From positions 1 through 12,147 of the forward strand of contig WRJU01000215.1 in the NCBI GenBank assembly GCA_009778425.1: a stretch of 12,147 nucleotides of DNA, written 5' to 3'. The notes below the pieces were generated by a model that worked only from the letters and a program-made list of their open reading frames with translations, did not search any database and was not told where the DNA came from. Shown here in pieces: positions 1 through 7,254 of this stretch. A program made the position numbers and the translations under genes. Each line of letters starts with the position of its first letter. The first letter of the stretch is position 1. The stretch comes from Pseudomonadota bacterium (GTDB lineage Bacteria > Pseudomonadota > Gammaproteobacteria > Burkholderiales > Rhodocyclaceae).

Positions 1-566
1 GCCAGATCGAGCAGCAGGATGGAGATATAGGCTTCCTGCGCGCTTTGCGCTTTCCAGACGACGTTGAGCGTGTCGGAGACGCGGGTGGAATGAATGTTTT
101 CCTGCTCGGCAGCGATGAAACATTCGTGCACCTGCTTCCATAAACCGGCGGGCAGGGCGCGGTGCGCGCGATAATATTCGGATACGACCTTGCCCGCGTA
201 GTACGTGCGGCGTTGCGCGAGCGATGCGCGTTGATCCTTCAGAGCTCCTGTTTCGGCGTCCAGCGCGGCAATGAGGGCGTAAGAGCGCGAAAGGTCGTGC
301 CATGTCTTGATGACCTTCAGCAAAAGTTCGTTGTGCTGGCTGTCGGGAGGCAGCGGTTCGTCGCCATCGAGACCGGAAAGCTTGGCTCGTGCCTTGTTGA
401 TCAAGGGGCGGGCCATCTCCAGAACTTCGAGGTGTTGTTCGGGCAAAGGCCGGGCGGCGAGCAGGCCGGCGACGATCTCCGCCAGCACGGAAAACCGCTC
501 TATGGGGCTGTCGGTCGGCAGATTCTGCAATAAACCCAGGCATTGTGCAGGGTTGTGGTAGTCCAT
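1..566 (-). CDS. Conserved hypothetical protein, N-terminal part (runs off left edge)
   Basis: An open frame reads leftwards from an ATG at 566-564 to the window edge with no stop, giving at least 188 residues. The start is supported by a GGAG ribosome-binding site five bases upstream (ctcc at 572-575 on the plus strand). The product begins MDYHNPAQCLGLLQNLPTD. It is rich in Leu, Ala, Glu and Arg, looks mostly alpha-helical and soluble, and shows no signal peptide or obvious membrane segment in the visible part. I see no catalytic motif and do not recognise the family with confidence; any informative C-terminal domain would lie outside the window. The HIT gene ends 39 bp upstream on the same strand, so the two are probably co-transcribed with HIT first. 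That it is a real gene rests on the long open frame, the ribosome-binding site and the absence of a better competing frame. Confidence 0.75.
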   Translation of the reverse strand, partial: MDYHNPAQCLGLLQNLPTDSPIERFSVLAEIVAGLLAARPLPEQHLEVLEMARPLINKARAKLSGLDGDEPLPPDSQHNELLLKVIKTWHDLSRSYALIAALDAETGALKDQRASLAQRRTYYAGKVVSEYYRAHRALPAGLWKQVHECFIAAEQENIHSTRVSDTLNVVWKAQSAQEAYISILLLDL

Positions 567-605
567 GAAAGCTCCGGGGCAAGCAAAATGTGTTTCGATG
601 GATTA

Positions 606-1028
606 TTAACAACTAACTGAAATTTGGGCAAGATCAAAGCTCATACGGGCAATCAGCTCAGTATGGCTGGGTGCCTTGCGCGTTGGCGCCTGGCGTTGTT
701 CGCGGCCCCAGATGGACTCGGGAAAATGGCGGTCGTCGGCAAAACGCGCGATGACGTGCCAATGCAGGTGCCCAACTTTGTTGCCGAGGCTGGCCAGGTT
801 GATTTTGTCAGGCGCCATCAGGGTGCGCAGGCTGCTTTCGACAGCAAACACCACGTCCATGAAATGACGGCGCGCGCGAGCATCCAGATCGCTCATTTCG
901 GAGACGTGTTCGCCCCATACGACCCGGAAATAGCCTGGATAATCGGGATCATTACCCGAAATGACGCGGCAACGCTCATCCTGCCAGATGAGTTCATCCC
1001 GATTGATGGCGCAGAGCGGGCATTCCAT
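606..1028 (-). CDS. HIT (histidine triad) family nucleotide hydrolase/transferase
   Basis: The 140-residue protein carries the histidine triad signature HLHWHV at residues 87-92 (His87, His89, His91) within GNKVGHLHWHVIAR. This fixes it as a HIT-superfamily protein. Family members cleave or transfer nucleotide phosphates, for example diadenosine polyphosphates or nucleoside phosphoramidates, using the middle histidine as nucleophile. The exact substrate cannot be read from the sequence. A CPLC motif at residues 3-6 recalls the N-terminal cysteines of some HIT proteins. The segment DKINLASLGNKVG before the triad is the usual substrate-loop region. The length is typical of short bacterial HIT proteins. 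The product is probably cytoplasmic, with no signal peptide. A GGAA ribosome-binding site lies six bases before the ATG. The gene sits between gatB and the partial gene at the left edge, all on the minus strand, and 144 bp separate it from gatB, so it may have its own promoter. Confidence 0.88.
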   Translation of the reverse strand: MECPLCAINRDELIWQDERCRVISGNDPDYPGYFRVVWGEHVSEMSDLDARARRHFMDVVFAVESSLRTLMAPDKINLASLGNKVGHLHWHVIARFADDRHFPESIWGREQRQAPTRKAPSHTELIARMSFDLAQISVSC

Positions 1029-1153
1029 GTTGGATTTCCGTTGTCTTTGAGTTGCTGATTACAACTTCGGGCGCGATTCACCATAGCACGGCTTTATCCG
1101 GGAGACTATGAAGTCATGCCTCTGCCCGCCGCGAAAAACCGCACGGGGGAGCG

Positions 1154-1167
1154 CCGGGACTTCCCGG
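1154..1167 (-). terminator. Possible hairpin terminator after gatB
   Basis: A perfect inverted repeat, CCGGGA-CT-TCCCGG, begins six bases beyond the gatB stop codon on the minus strand. Its position right after the last gene of the gatCAB operon fits a transcription terminator. No T-run follows directly; a short TTTTT occurs about 20 bases further on. It is therefore not a textbook intrinsic terminator and may simply be a stabilising 3' hairpin. Confidence 0.3.
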
Positions 1168-1172
1168 GGGCT

Positions 1173-2633
1173 TCAAGCACACAGCTTACGCCGCATGAGT
1201 TCGTTGACCTGGGCCGGGTTGGCCTTGCCACGGCTGGCTTTCATGACCTGCCCGACTAGGGCGTTGAGCGCCTTTTCCTTGCCGGCGCGGAACTCTTCGA
1301 CCGATTTCGGATTGGCGGCGATAGCCTCGTCGATCATCGCTTCGAGCGCGCCGCTGTCGGTGACTTGTTTCAATCCCTGGCGCTCGATGATCTCGTCCGC
1401 CCCATCGCCTTCGCCATTCCAGAGCGCCTCGAACACCTTGCGCGCGATGGCGTTGGAGATGGAACCGTCGGCGACGCGCAGGAGCAGTCCGGCCAGTTGC
1501 GCGGGGGAGACCGGTGCGCAAACGATTTCCAACCCGGCCTTGTTCAGACGCGCCGCAAGTTCTCCCATCACCCAGTTGGCGCAGAGCTTGGCATGCGCCG
1601 CGCCTGCGGCGGCAACGGCGGCCTGAAAATAATCCGCTACTTCCTTGGTCACGGTGAGCGCACCGGCATCCTGAGCGGACAGGCCCAATTCGCGCTCGAA
1701 GCGCGCTTTCATCGCTGTCGGCAATTCGGGCATCGTCGCTCTGACCCGCTCGATCCATTCCGGTTCGATCACCAGCGGCAGCAGGTCGGGGTCGGGGAAA
1801 TAGCGGTAATCGTGCGCGTCTTCCTTGGAGCGCATCATCCGCGTCTGCCCGGTGGCGGGGTCGAAAAGCACGGTGGCCTGGACGAAGCTCCCCCCGTCTT
1901 CCAGCGTTTCGATCTGCCAGCCGACCTCGAAGTCGATGGCTTGTTGCAGGAAACGGAAGGAGTTGAGGTTTTTGATTTCGCGCCGGGTTCCGAATGCCTC
2001 TGCCCCCTTTTTGCGCACCGAGACGTTGGCATCGCACCGGAAGGAGCCTTCCTGCATATTGCCGTCGCAGATGTCGATCCAGCGCACCAGCGCGTGCATG
2101 GTGCGCGCATAAGCGACAGCTTCGGCGGAAGAGCGCATGTCAGGCTCGGAGACGATCTCCAGGAGCGGCGTGCCCGCGCGGTTGAGGTCGATACCGCTCA
2201 TGCCGTGAAAATCTTCGTGCAGCGATTTGCCCGCGTCTTCTTCGAGATGGGCGCGCGTGAGGCGGACGGTTTTTTCGTAAGCGTCTTCCCCGTCGCCGAT
2301 CCGGATCGTAATGGCGCCTCCCTGTACCACAGGCTGCTCAAATTGGCTGATCTGGTAGCCGTTGGGCAGATCAGGATAAAAATAGCTTTTGCGCGCAAAG
2401 ATGCTTTTCGGCGCGACGCGCGAGCCCAGGGCCAGGCCGAAACGAATGGCGCGTTCGACCGCGCCCCGGTTCAGAACCGGCAGCATGCCGGGCAGGCCAA
2501 TATCCACGGCGCAAGCCTGCGCGTTGGGTTGCGCGCCGAACGCGGTGCTGGCCCCCGAGAAAATCTTGGAGGCGGTGTTGAGTTGGGCGTGAATTTCCAG
2601 CCCGATGACGACTTCCCAATCCGATCTGCTCAT
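1173..2633 (-). CDS. gatB: Asp-tRNA(Asn)/Glu-tRNA(Gln) amidotransferase subunit B
   Basis: GatB is the tRNA-binding and kinase subunit of the GatCAB complex. It phosphorylates the misacylated Glu-tRNA(Gln) or Asp-tRNA(Asn) with ATP so that ammonia released by GatA can amidate it. The 486-residue length is normal for the family. Family signatures are visible: VIGLEIHAQLNT near the N-terminus, DLNRAGTPLLEIVSEPDM in the kinase cradle domain, GSFRCDANVSVR after it, and a C-terminal helical YqeY-like tail ending RGKANPAQVNELMRRKL, the tRNA-elbow binding region. The ATG at 2633 lies only 7 bp after the gatA stop, and the Shine-Dalgarno match is poor, which suggests translational coupling to gatA. 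It is the last gene of the gatC-gatA-gatB operon, with a hairpin just beyond its stop. Nothing looks broken. The sequence alone does not tell whether the complex serves tRNA(Gln), tRNA(Asn) or both; that depends on which synthetases the genome encodes. Confidence 0.97.
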   Translation of the reverse strand: MSRSDWEVVIGLEIHAQLNTASKIFSGASTAFGAQPNAQACAVDIGLPGMLPVLNRGAVERAIRFGLALGSRVAPKSIFARKSYFYPDLPNGYQISQFEQPVVQGGAITIRIGDGEDAYEKTVRLTRAHLEEDAGKSLHEDFHGMSGIDLNRAGTPLLEIVSEPDMRSSAEAVAYARTMHALVRWIDICDGNMQEGSFRCDANVSVRKKGAEAFGTRREIKNLNSFRFLQQAIDFEVGWQIETLEDGGSFVQATVLFDPATGQTRMMRSKEDAHDYRYFPDPDLLPLVIEPEWIERVRATMPELPTAMKARFERELGLSAQDAGALTVTKEVADYFQAAVAAAGAAHAKLCANWVMGELAARLNKAGLEIVCAPVSPAQLAGLLLRVADGSISNAIARKVFEALWNGEGDGADEIIERQGLKQVTDSGALEAMIDEAIAANPKSVEEFRAGKEKALNALVGQVMKASRGKANPAQVNELMRRKLCA

Positions 2634-2640
2634 TTCAATT

Positions 2641-4164
2641 TCATTTATCTATTGTGTCGGGGATGTGCGCGCTTCCGGCAATCGGGGGGCGGCGCAAGTG
2701 CCAGTCGGTGGCCTGCTGGAAGCGATGGGCGGCGGTCAGCAGGCGCGCTTCGGAGAAATAGCTGCCGATCAGTTGCAGCCCGATCGGCAGTCCGGCGGCA
2801 TTGAACCCGCAAGGATGGGAAAGCCCCGGCAAGCCGGCGAGGTTGACAGGCGAAGTGTAAATGTCGCCCAGATACATCTGTACCGGGTCATCGCTCATCT
2901 CGCCCAAAGCCCAGGCTGTTGCTGGCGAAGTCGGGCAGGCAATCAGGTCGCATTCGGCAAAGGCGCGCTCGAAATCCCCGGTAATCAGCCGCCGCAATTT
3001 CTGCGCCTGAAGGTAATAGGCGTCGTAATAGCCGTGCGACAGCACGAAAGTCCCGGTCAGGATACGCCGTTGCACCTCTGCGCCGAATCCTTCGCTGCGG
3101 CTCTTGCAATACATGTCGACGAGATCGGCATATTCGGCAGCGCGATGCCCGTAGCGCACACCGTCGAACTTGGTAAGGTTGCTCGACGCCTCGGCCATCG
3201 CGATGACGTAATAGGCCGGAACCGCCAGACGGACATTGGGCAGGTCGATGTCACGCAACGACGCGCCCAGGGCGCGGTACTGTGCCAGCGCGCCCTCGAC
3301 GGCAGTCCGTATTTCATCGTTCAGCCCCGTTGAGAAGAAATCCCGTGGCACGCCGATGGTGAGGCCGTCGAGCGGGCGGGCGGCATCGGGCGCGCCCGCC
3401 CCGATGATGGCGGCGTAATTTTCCACCGGGCGGTCGAGGCTGGTCGAATCGCGCGTATCGAACCCGGTCATGGACGAGAGCAAGAACGCGCAGTCTTCGG
3501 CGGACGCGCCGAAAGCGCCCCCCTGGTCGAGCGAGGAGGCGCAAGCGATAGTGCCGTAGCGGCTGATGAGCCCGTAAGTCGGCTTGATTCCGGTAATGCC
3601 GCAAAATGCTGCGGGTTGGCGCACCGAGCCGCCGGTGTCGGTTCCCGTGGCAATGGGTACGAGCCGCGCCGCGACCGCCGCCGCTGAACCGCCCGAAGAA
3701 CCGCCGGCAATAGTGCCGGGTTTCCAGGGGTTGATGACCGGCCCGTAATACGAAGTCTCGCACGATGAACCCATCGCGAATTCGTCCAGATTGGTCTTGC
3801 CCAGGCTTACCGCGCCCGCCTGTTTCAACAGGCTTACCACATGAGCGTCATAGGGGCTGACGAAATTGGACAGCATTCTGGAGGCGCAGGTGGTCAGTAT
3901 GCCTTCGGTACAGAACACATCCTTGTGGGCGAGCGGGATGCCGGTGAGCGGGTCGGCCTCGTTGCGGGCGATGCGCGCATCCGCCGAGCGCGCCTCGGCA
4001 AGCGCCCGGTCACGGTCGACGGTGATGAAGGCATTCAGCTCCGGGTCGAAAGCTTCGATGCGGTCGAGAAAAATGTTGGTGAGTTCAACGCTGGAAATTT
4101 CCTTTTCATCCAGCGCGCGGCGCAGGGCGGAAACGGGGGCATCGAAAATAGGTACGGGAGTCAT
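2641..4164 (-). CDS. gatA: Asp-tRNA(Asn)/Glu-tRNA(Gln) amidotransferase subunit A (amidase)
   Basis: GatA is the glutaminase/amidase subunit that hydrolyses glutamine and channels the ammonia to GatB. At 507 residues it is slightly longer than the usual ~485. The Ser-cisSer-Lys triad of the amidase-signature family is present: Lys81 in LAHKDVF, Ser156 in AGGSSGGSAAA, and the nucleophile Ser180 in GTDTGGSVRQPA. The spacing matches the characterised S. aureus enzyme with a +2 offset, from memory. The end of the amidase fold reads GLSHPCGFNAAGLPIGLQL, also typical. The product is cytoplasmic. The gene sits 51 bp downstream of gatC and 7 bp upstream of gatB, so the three form one transcription unit. 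No clear Shine-Dalgarno precedes the ATG at 4164, but the open frame and MTPVPIFDAPVSALRRAL start match the expected N-terminus. No defects seen. Confidence 0.97.
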   Translation of the reverse strand: MTPVPIFDAPVSALRRALDEKEISSVELTNIFLDRIEAFDPELNAFITVDRDRALAEARSADARIARNEADPLTGIPLAHKDVFCTEGILTTCASRMLSNFVSPYDAHVVSLLKQAGAVSLGKTNLDEFAMGSSCETSYYGPVINPWKPGTIAGGSSGGSAAAVAARLVPIATGTDTGGSVRQPAAFCGITGIKPTYGLISRYGTIACASSLDQGGAFGASAEDCAFLLSSMTGFDTRDSTSLDRPVENYAAIIGAGAPDAARPLDGLTIGVPRDFFSTGLNDEIRTAVEGALAQYRALGASLRDIDLPNVRLAVPAYYVIAMAEASSNLTKFDGVRYGHRAAEYADLVDMYCKSRSEGFGAEVQRRILTGTFVLSHGYYDAYYLQAQKLRRLITGDFERAFAECDLIACPTSPATAWALGEMSDDPVQMYLGDIYTSPVNLAGLPGLSHPCGFNAAGLPIGLQLIGSYFSEARLLTAAHRFQQATDWHLRRPPIAGSAHIPDTIDK

Positions 4165-4215
4165 GGCACGGCAGGGGAAAAATGAAACAAAATTCGGGAC
4201 TAGTGCTTTATTTGG

Positions 4216-4503
4216 CTATTCTATAACCTTGGGAACAAGGTAGAGTCCAGCCTCAGTATGCGGGGCGATGGCTTGGAATGCCGTGCGGCAATCGGTTTCA
4301 GTGACAACATCCTCGCGCAAACGGGCAGCCAATTCCTGCGGGTGGCTCATCGGTTCAATTCCCGTGGTATTGACGGCCTGCATTTGCGCGATCAATATAA
4401 ATATGCTATCGAGCTGTTTGCGTGTAATATCCACCTTGTCGTCGGGTATCGACAGGCGGGCAAGGCGGGCGAGACGCATGAGTTGTTCGTTGGAGAGCGG
4501 CAT
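4216..4503 (-). CDS. gatC: Asp-tRNA(Asn)/Glu-tRNA(Gln) amidotransferase subunit C
   Basis: GatC is the small stabilising subunit that wraps around the GatA-GatB interface and is needed for GatA to fold properly. The 95-residue length is standard. Family features are visible: an N-terminal helix LARLARLSIPDDK, a second helix KQLDSIFILIAQMQAVNT, and the interface stretch GIEPMSHPQELAARLREDVV, ending with GLYLVPKVIE. In most homologues this tail reads similarly (F/YLVPKVIE). It is the first gene of gatCAB, and its start lies about 120 bp from the divergent mreB, so the promoters of both operons must share this short gap. An AGG about a dozen bases upstream is the only Shine-Dalgarno-like match. 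Confidence 0.95.
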   Translation of the reverse strand: MPLSNEQLMRLARLARLSIPDDKVDITRKQLDSIFILIAQMQAVNTTGIEPMSHPQELAARLREDVVTETDCRTAFQAIAPHTEAGLYLVPKVIE

Positions 4504-4624
4504 GTGAGAAATACCTGCTGAATTTACGAAGGGTTGTAGAGTATCATACTGCTCTTCTTGCTTTTTTCAGTTTTCGGGCGCGCATGTGCGCGGAACAAAA
4601 ACTTCCAACCGGTTCGGGATTCTT
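4504..4624. promoter_or_regulatory. Divergent gatC / mreB intergenic control region
   Basis: This 121-bp gap separates the divergent gatCAB and mre operons and must hold at least one promoter for each. Read towards gatC, a TATGAT at 4543-4548 (ATCATA on the plus strand) resembles a -10 box, but no good -35 sits at the right distance. No convincing plus-strand promoter was found by eye. The mreB leader contains a perfect short inverted repeat, CGCGCA-TG-TGCGCG at 4579-4592, preceded by T-runs. It could be a leader hairpin. Confidence 0.45.
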
Positions 4625-5668
4625 ATGTTTGGTTTGCTGCGTTCTTATTTTTCCAGTGATCTCGCGATCGATCTCGGTACGGCCAATACCCTGATTTACG
4701 TGCGTGGCAAGGGGGTTGTCCTCGACGAGCCTTCTGTTGTGGCCATACGCGTCGAAGGCGGCCCCAATTCCAAGCGCGTCATCCAGGCGGTCGGCCAGGA
4801 AGCCAAGCAGATGCTCGGCAAGACTCCCAAGAACATCGAGGCCATCCGCCCGATGAAAGACGGCGTAATTGCCGACTTTGAAGTCACCGAGCAGATGATC
4901 AAACAGTTCATCAAACGGGTGCACGATTCCAAGCTGCTTTCGCCCAGCCCCCGGATCATCATTTGTGTGCCTTGCGGTTCGACCCAGGTCGAGCGCCGCG
5001 CCATCCGCGACGCCGCGCTGGCTGCGGGCGCTTCGCAGGTCTACCTGATCGAGGAGCCGATGGCGGCGGCCATCGGTTCGGGCCTGCCGGTTTCGGACGC
5101 GCTCGGTTCGATGGTGGTCGATATTGGCGGCGGCACAACCGAGGTTGGAGTCATCTCGCTGGGCGGCATGGTCTACCGGGGCAGCGTCCGGGTCGGCGGC
5201 GACAAGTTCGACGAATCCATCGTCAATTACATCCGCCGCAATTACGGCATGCTGATTGGCGATACAACTGCCGAGAACATCAAGAAAGAAATCGGTTCCG
5301 CTTTTCCCGGTTCGGAAGTGCGCGAACTGGAAGTCAAGGGCCGCAATCTCGCCGAAGGCATTCCACGCAGCTTTACGATTTCGTCCAATGAAATCCTTGA
5401 GGCGCTTACCGAACCGATCAACCAGATCGTTTCCTCGGTCAAGATTGCCCTCGAAGAAACGCCGCCCGAATTGGGAGCCGACATCGCCGAACGCGGTCTG
5501 GTACTGACCGGCGGGGGAGCCTTGCTGCGCGACCTCGACCGGCTGTTGATGGAAGAAACCGGCCTGCCGGTCATCGTTGCCGAGGAGCCGCTCACCTGTG
5601 TTGCGCGCGGCTGCGGCATGGCGCTCGACCGGATGGACAAGCTGGCTTCCATCTTCACGTCGGATTAA
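4625..5668 (+). CDS. mreB: Rod shape-determining actin homologue MreB
   Basis: MreB is the bacterial actin that polymerises on the inner face of the cytoplasmic membrane and steers lateral-wall peptidoglycan synthesis. The 347-residue product matches the E. coli length exactly. ATP-binding motifs are intact: phosphate-1 DLGTAN at residues 16-21, phosphate-2 DIGGGTTEV from Asp166, and the adenosine motif TGGGALL around residues 295-301. IEEPMAAAIGSGLP is another family signature. The N-terminal MFGLLRSYFSSD is the amphipathic membrane-binding helix region seen in Gram-negative MreB. I chose ATG 4625, with GGGA five bases upstream, over an in-frame GTG at 4586. The GTG would add 13 residues unlike any MreB and overlaps a leader hairpin. 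It is the first gene of mreBCD-mrdAB-rlpA; the gap to mreC is 61 bp. Confidence 0.98.
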   Translation: MFGLLRSYFSSDLAIDLGTANTLIYVRGKGVVLDEPSVVAIRVEGGPNSKRVIQAVGQEAKQMLGKTPKNIEAIRPMKDGVIADFEVTEQMIKQFIKRVHDSKLLSPSPRIIICVPCGSTQVERRAIRDAALAAGASQVYLIEEPMAAAIGSGLPVSDALGSMVVDIGGGTTEVGVISLGGMVYRGSVRVGGDKFDESIVNYIRRNYGMLIGDTTAENIKKEIGSAFPGSEVRELEVKGRNLAEGIPRSFTISSNEILEALTEPINQIVSSVKIALEETPPELGADIAERGLVLTGGGALLRDLDRLLMEETGLPVIVAEEPLTCVARGCGMALDRMDKLASIFTSD

Positions 5669-5676
5669 GGCAATGT

Positions 5677-5717
5677 CGATAGCTGGACGGATCAACCCTG
5701 AATAACCGCTATCGTCC
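5677..5717 (+). other. Overlapping inverted repeats between mreB and mreC
   Basis: Within the 61-bp mreB-mreC gap, CGATAGC (5677-5683) can pair with GCTATCG (5708-5714). GGACG (5685-5689) can pair with CGTCC (5713-5717). The two pairings interleave and share the bases CG at 5713-5714, so they would be mutually exclusive or, with shortened stems, form a pseudoknot. The structure would lie 13 bases before the mreC start. A role in setting mreC translation or processing the mRNA is only a guess. Confidence 0.3.
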
Positions 5718-5729
5718 GGAAACTATTGG

Positions 5730-6716
5730 ATGCCTGTCTCCAATTTTCAAACGCACCCTGTTTTCAGGCGCGGAGTGTCACCGAAAGTCCGCTTGCTGAT
5801 CTACATCACGGTTTGCGTGGTGATGCTGGTGGCCGACCTGCGTTTCCGTTACATGGAGCCCTTGCGCGGATACCTGTTTACGGCGGCTTCGCCCGTGAGC
5901 ACGGTTGCGTCCGAATCGGCCAAACTGGTCAGCAATGCCACGGAACATTTCTCCAGCCTGACAGATTTGCAGGACGAAAACGTCAAATTGCGCCAGTACA
6001 GGCTCGAAGGCGCTGAACGGCTGCTGCGCTTCGATGAGCTTGAACAGGAAAATGTCAAACTGCGCGAGCTTCTCGGCATGCGCAAGAAAACGCCAGTCAA
6101 GAGCATTGCGGCGGAAGTGCTCTACAACGTGCCCGATTCGTCCTCCCGCAAGGTCATTCTCGATCGGGGCAAAAAGGCGGGCATTACTCACGGACTTGCG
6201 GTCGTCGATGCCGATGGCCTGCTCGGGCAAGTGACGCGGGTTTATCCGACCCAGTCCGAAGTCACCCTCGTCACGGATCGTAACCAGGCGGTTCCGGTGC
6301 AGGTCATGCGCAACGGCCTGCGCGGGGTGATGTTTGGCACCGGGCAAGGGCTGCGTACATTGGGCGACGTCTCCAAACGCTGGCAGCAGGCTGTCCAGTC
6401 GGATATTGGGCCGGGGTCGCTCGAATTGCGTTTCGTACTTGCCAATGCGGACATCAAGCCCGATGACGTCCTGGTGACTTCAGGGCTTGACGGCATATTC
6501 CTGCCGGGGTTTCCCGTGGCCAAAGTCGAGAGCGTCGACCGTGAAGCCGGCGATTTTGCCCATATCGCCTGCCGCCCCTTGGGAGGGGTTGAGAAGAGTC
6601 TGAGGGTGCTGGTACTGGGCCGCTCGGAATTGCCTCCCTCTCCACCCAGGCCGGAGACGGGCGAGCCGCCTCTCCCGGTTTTGCCGAAGGCGCAGCAGCC
6701 TGGAGGGAGAGACTGA
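5730..6716 (+). CDS. mreC: Rod shape-determining protein MreC
   Basis: MreC is a bitopic inner-membrane protein whose periplasmic part binds and activates PBP2 and links it to MreB, MreD and RodA. The 328-residue product has a short cytoplasmic N-terminus, one membrane segment at about residues 19-37 (LLIYITVCVVMLVADL), and a coiled-coil stretch at roughly 66-115 with ENVKLRQ and ENVKLRELLGM repeats, as expected for the dimerising helix. The beta-rich MreC core follows, with signatures SSRKVILDRGKKAGI, GLAVVDADGLLGQV and VTDRNQAVPVQV. The last ~35 residues form a proline-rich tail (PPSPPRPETGEPPLPVLP), probably disordered in the periplasm. The ATG at 5730 has only a weak GGA upstream. It ends two bases before mreD starts. 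Confidence 0.96.
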   Translation: MPVSNFQTHPVFRRGVSPKVRLLIYITVCVVMLVADLRFRYMEPLRGYLFTAASPVSTVASESAKLVSNATEHFSSLTDLQDENVKLRQYRLEGAERLLRFDELEQENVKLRELLGMRKKTPVKSIAAEVLYNVPDSSSRKVILDRGKKAGITHGLAVVDADGLLGQVTRVYPTQSEVTLVTDRNQAVPVQVMRNGLRGVMFGTGQGLRTLGDVSKRWQQAVQSDIGPGSLELRFVLANADIKPDDVLVTSGLDGIFLPGFPVAKVESVDREAGDFAHIACRPLGGVEKSLRVLVLGRSELPPSPPRPETGEPPLPVLPKAQQPGGRD

Positions 6717-6718
6717 GC

Positions 6719-7240
6719 ATGCAGTTGAGCAATCGTTCCAACCGCCTTCTGCGACCGCCCAAACCGTGGTTCGTATATTTGAGCCTTTTCATCGGACTCG
6801 TATTGAGCTACGTCCCCTTCGGCCACCGCCCCGGCATCCCGGACTGGGCCGCGCTGGTGCTGGTTTTCTGGTGCATCCGCGAACCCCAGTATATCGGCAT
6901 GGGCATCGGTTTCTTCCTCGGCATATTGGTCGATATTGGTCACGGCACGCCAATGGGTCAGCACGCTCTGGCTTACGTGGTACTGGCTTTCATTGCCAAT
7001 GGCCTGGCGCGGCGGATCATGTGGTTCCCGTCGCTGTTGCAGGCGCTGCATGTGTTGCCCATGCTTCTGGTCGCGCAGGCGCTGATGGCCGGTGTGCGTG
7101 TGTTCGTCGGGGAGGAATTCCCCGAGTGGAATTATTTCTTGTCCAGCATCGTTGGCGCGGCGCTATGGCTGCCGCTCACTTATCTGCTGCTGCTGCCACA
7201 GTTTCAGCCGGTCGACCGGGATGAAAATCGGCCAATCTGA
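6719..7240 (+). CDS. mreD: Rod shape-determining membrane protein MreD
   Basis: MreD is a small polytopic inner-membrane partner of MreC in the elongasome; its biochemical role is less defined. The 173-residue length fits the family (about 160-175). The N-terminal RPPKPWFVYLSLFIGLVLSY and the following hydrophobic blocks give about five membrane segments. These include one with GFFLGILVDIGHGTPMGQHA, a region well kept among MreD proteins, and a C-terminal one with ALWLPLTYLLLLPQF. Translation should be strong, with a GGAGGGAGA ribosome-binding site about nine bases before ATG 6719. Only two bases separate it from the mreC stop, and mrdA begins 14 bases after its own stop, so it lies inside one transcript. 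Confidence 0.95.
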   Translation: MQLSNRSNRLLRPPKPWFVYLSLFIGLVLSYVPFGHRPGIPDWAALVLVFWCIREPQYIGMGIGFFLGILVDIGHGTPMGQHALAYVVLAFIANGLARRIMWFPSLLQALHVLPMLLVAQALMAGVRVFVGEEFPEWNYFLSSIVGAALWLPLTYLLLLPQFQPVDRDENRPI

Positions 7241-7254
7241 ACGCTGGAGCCAGG

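Noticed and set aside
1365..2804. Plus-strand open frame of 479 codons
   Set aside because: It is antisense to gatB, which shows clear family motifs across its full length. The frame is open only because of GC-rich codon bias.
4586..4624. Upstream GTG start for mreB
   Set aside because: It would add 13 residues before the conserved MFGLLRSYF start and lies within the leader hairpin; ATG 4625 gives the standard 347 residues.
4544..5695. Minus-strand open frame of 383 codons
   Set aside because: It is antisense to mreB, whose actin motifs are unmistakable. The reversed frame shows only composition-driven Asp/Arg/His-rich sequence with no motif.
6242..7051. Minus-strand open frame spanning mreC and mreD
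   Set aside because: It lies opposite two well-supported genes and crosses their junction, and no family resemblance is seen.
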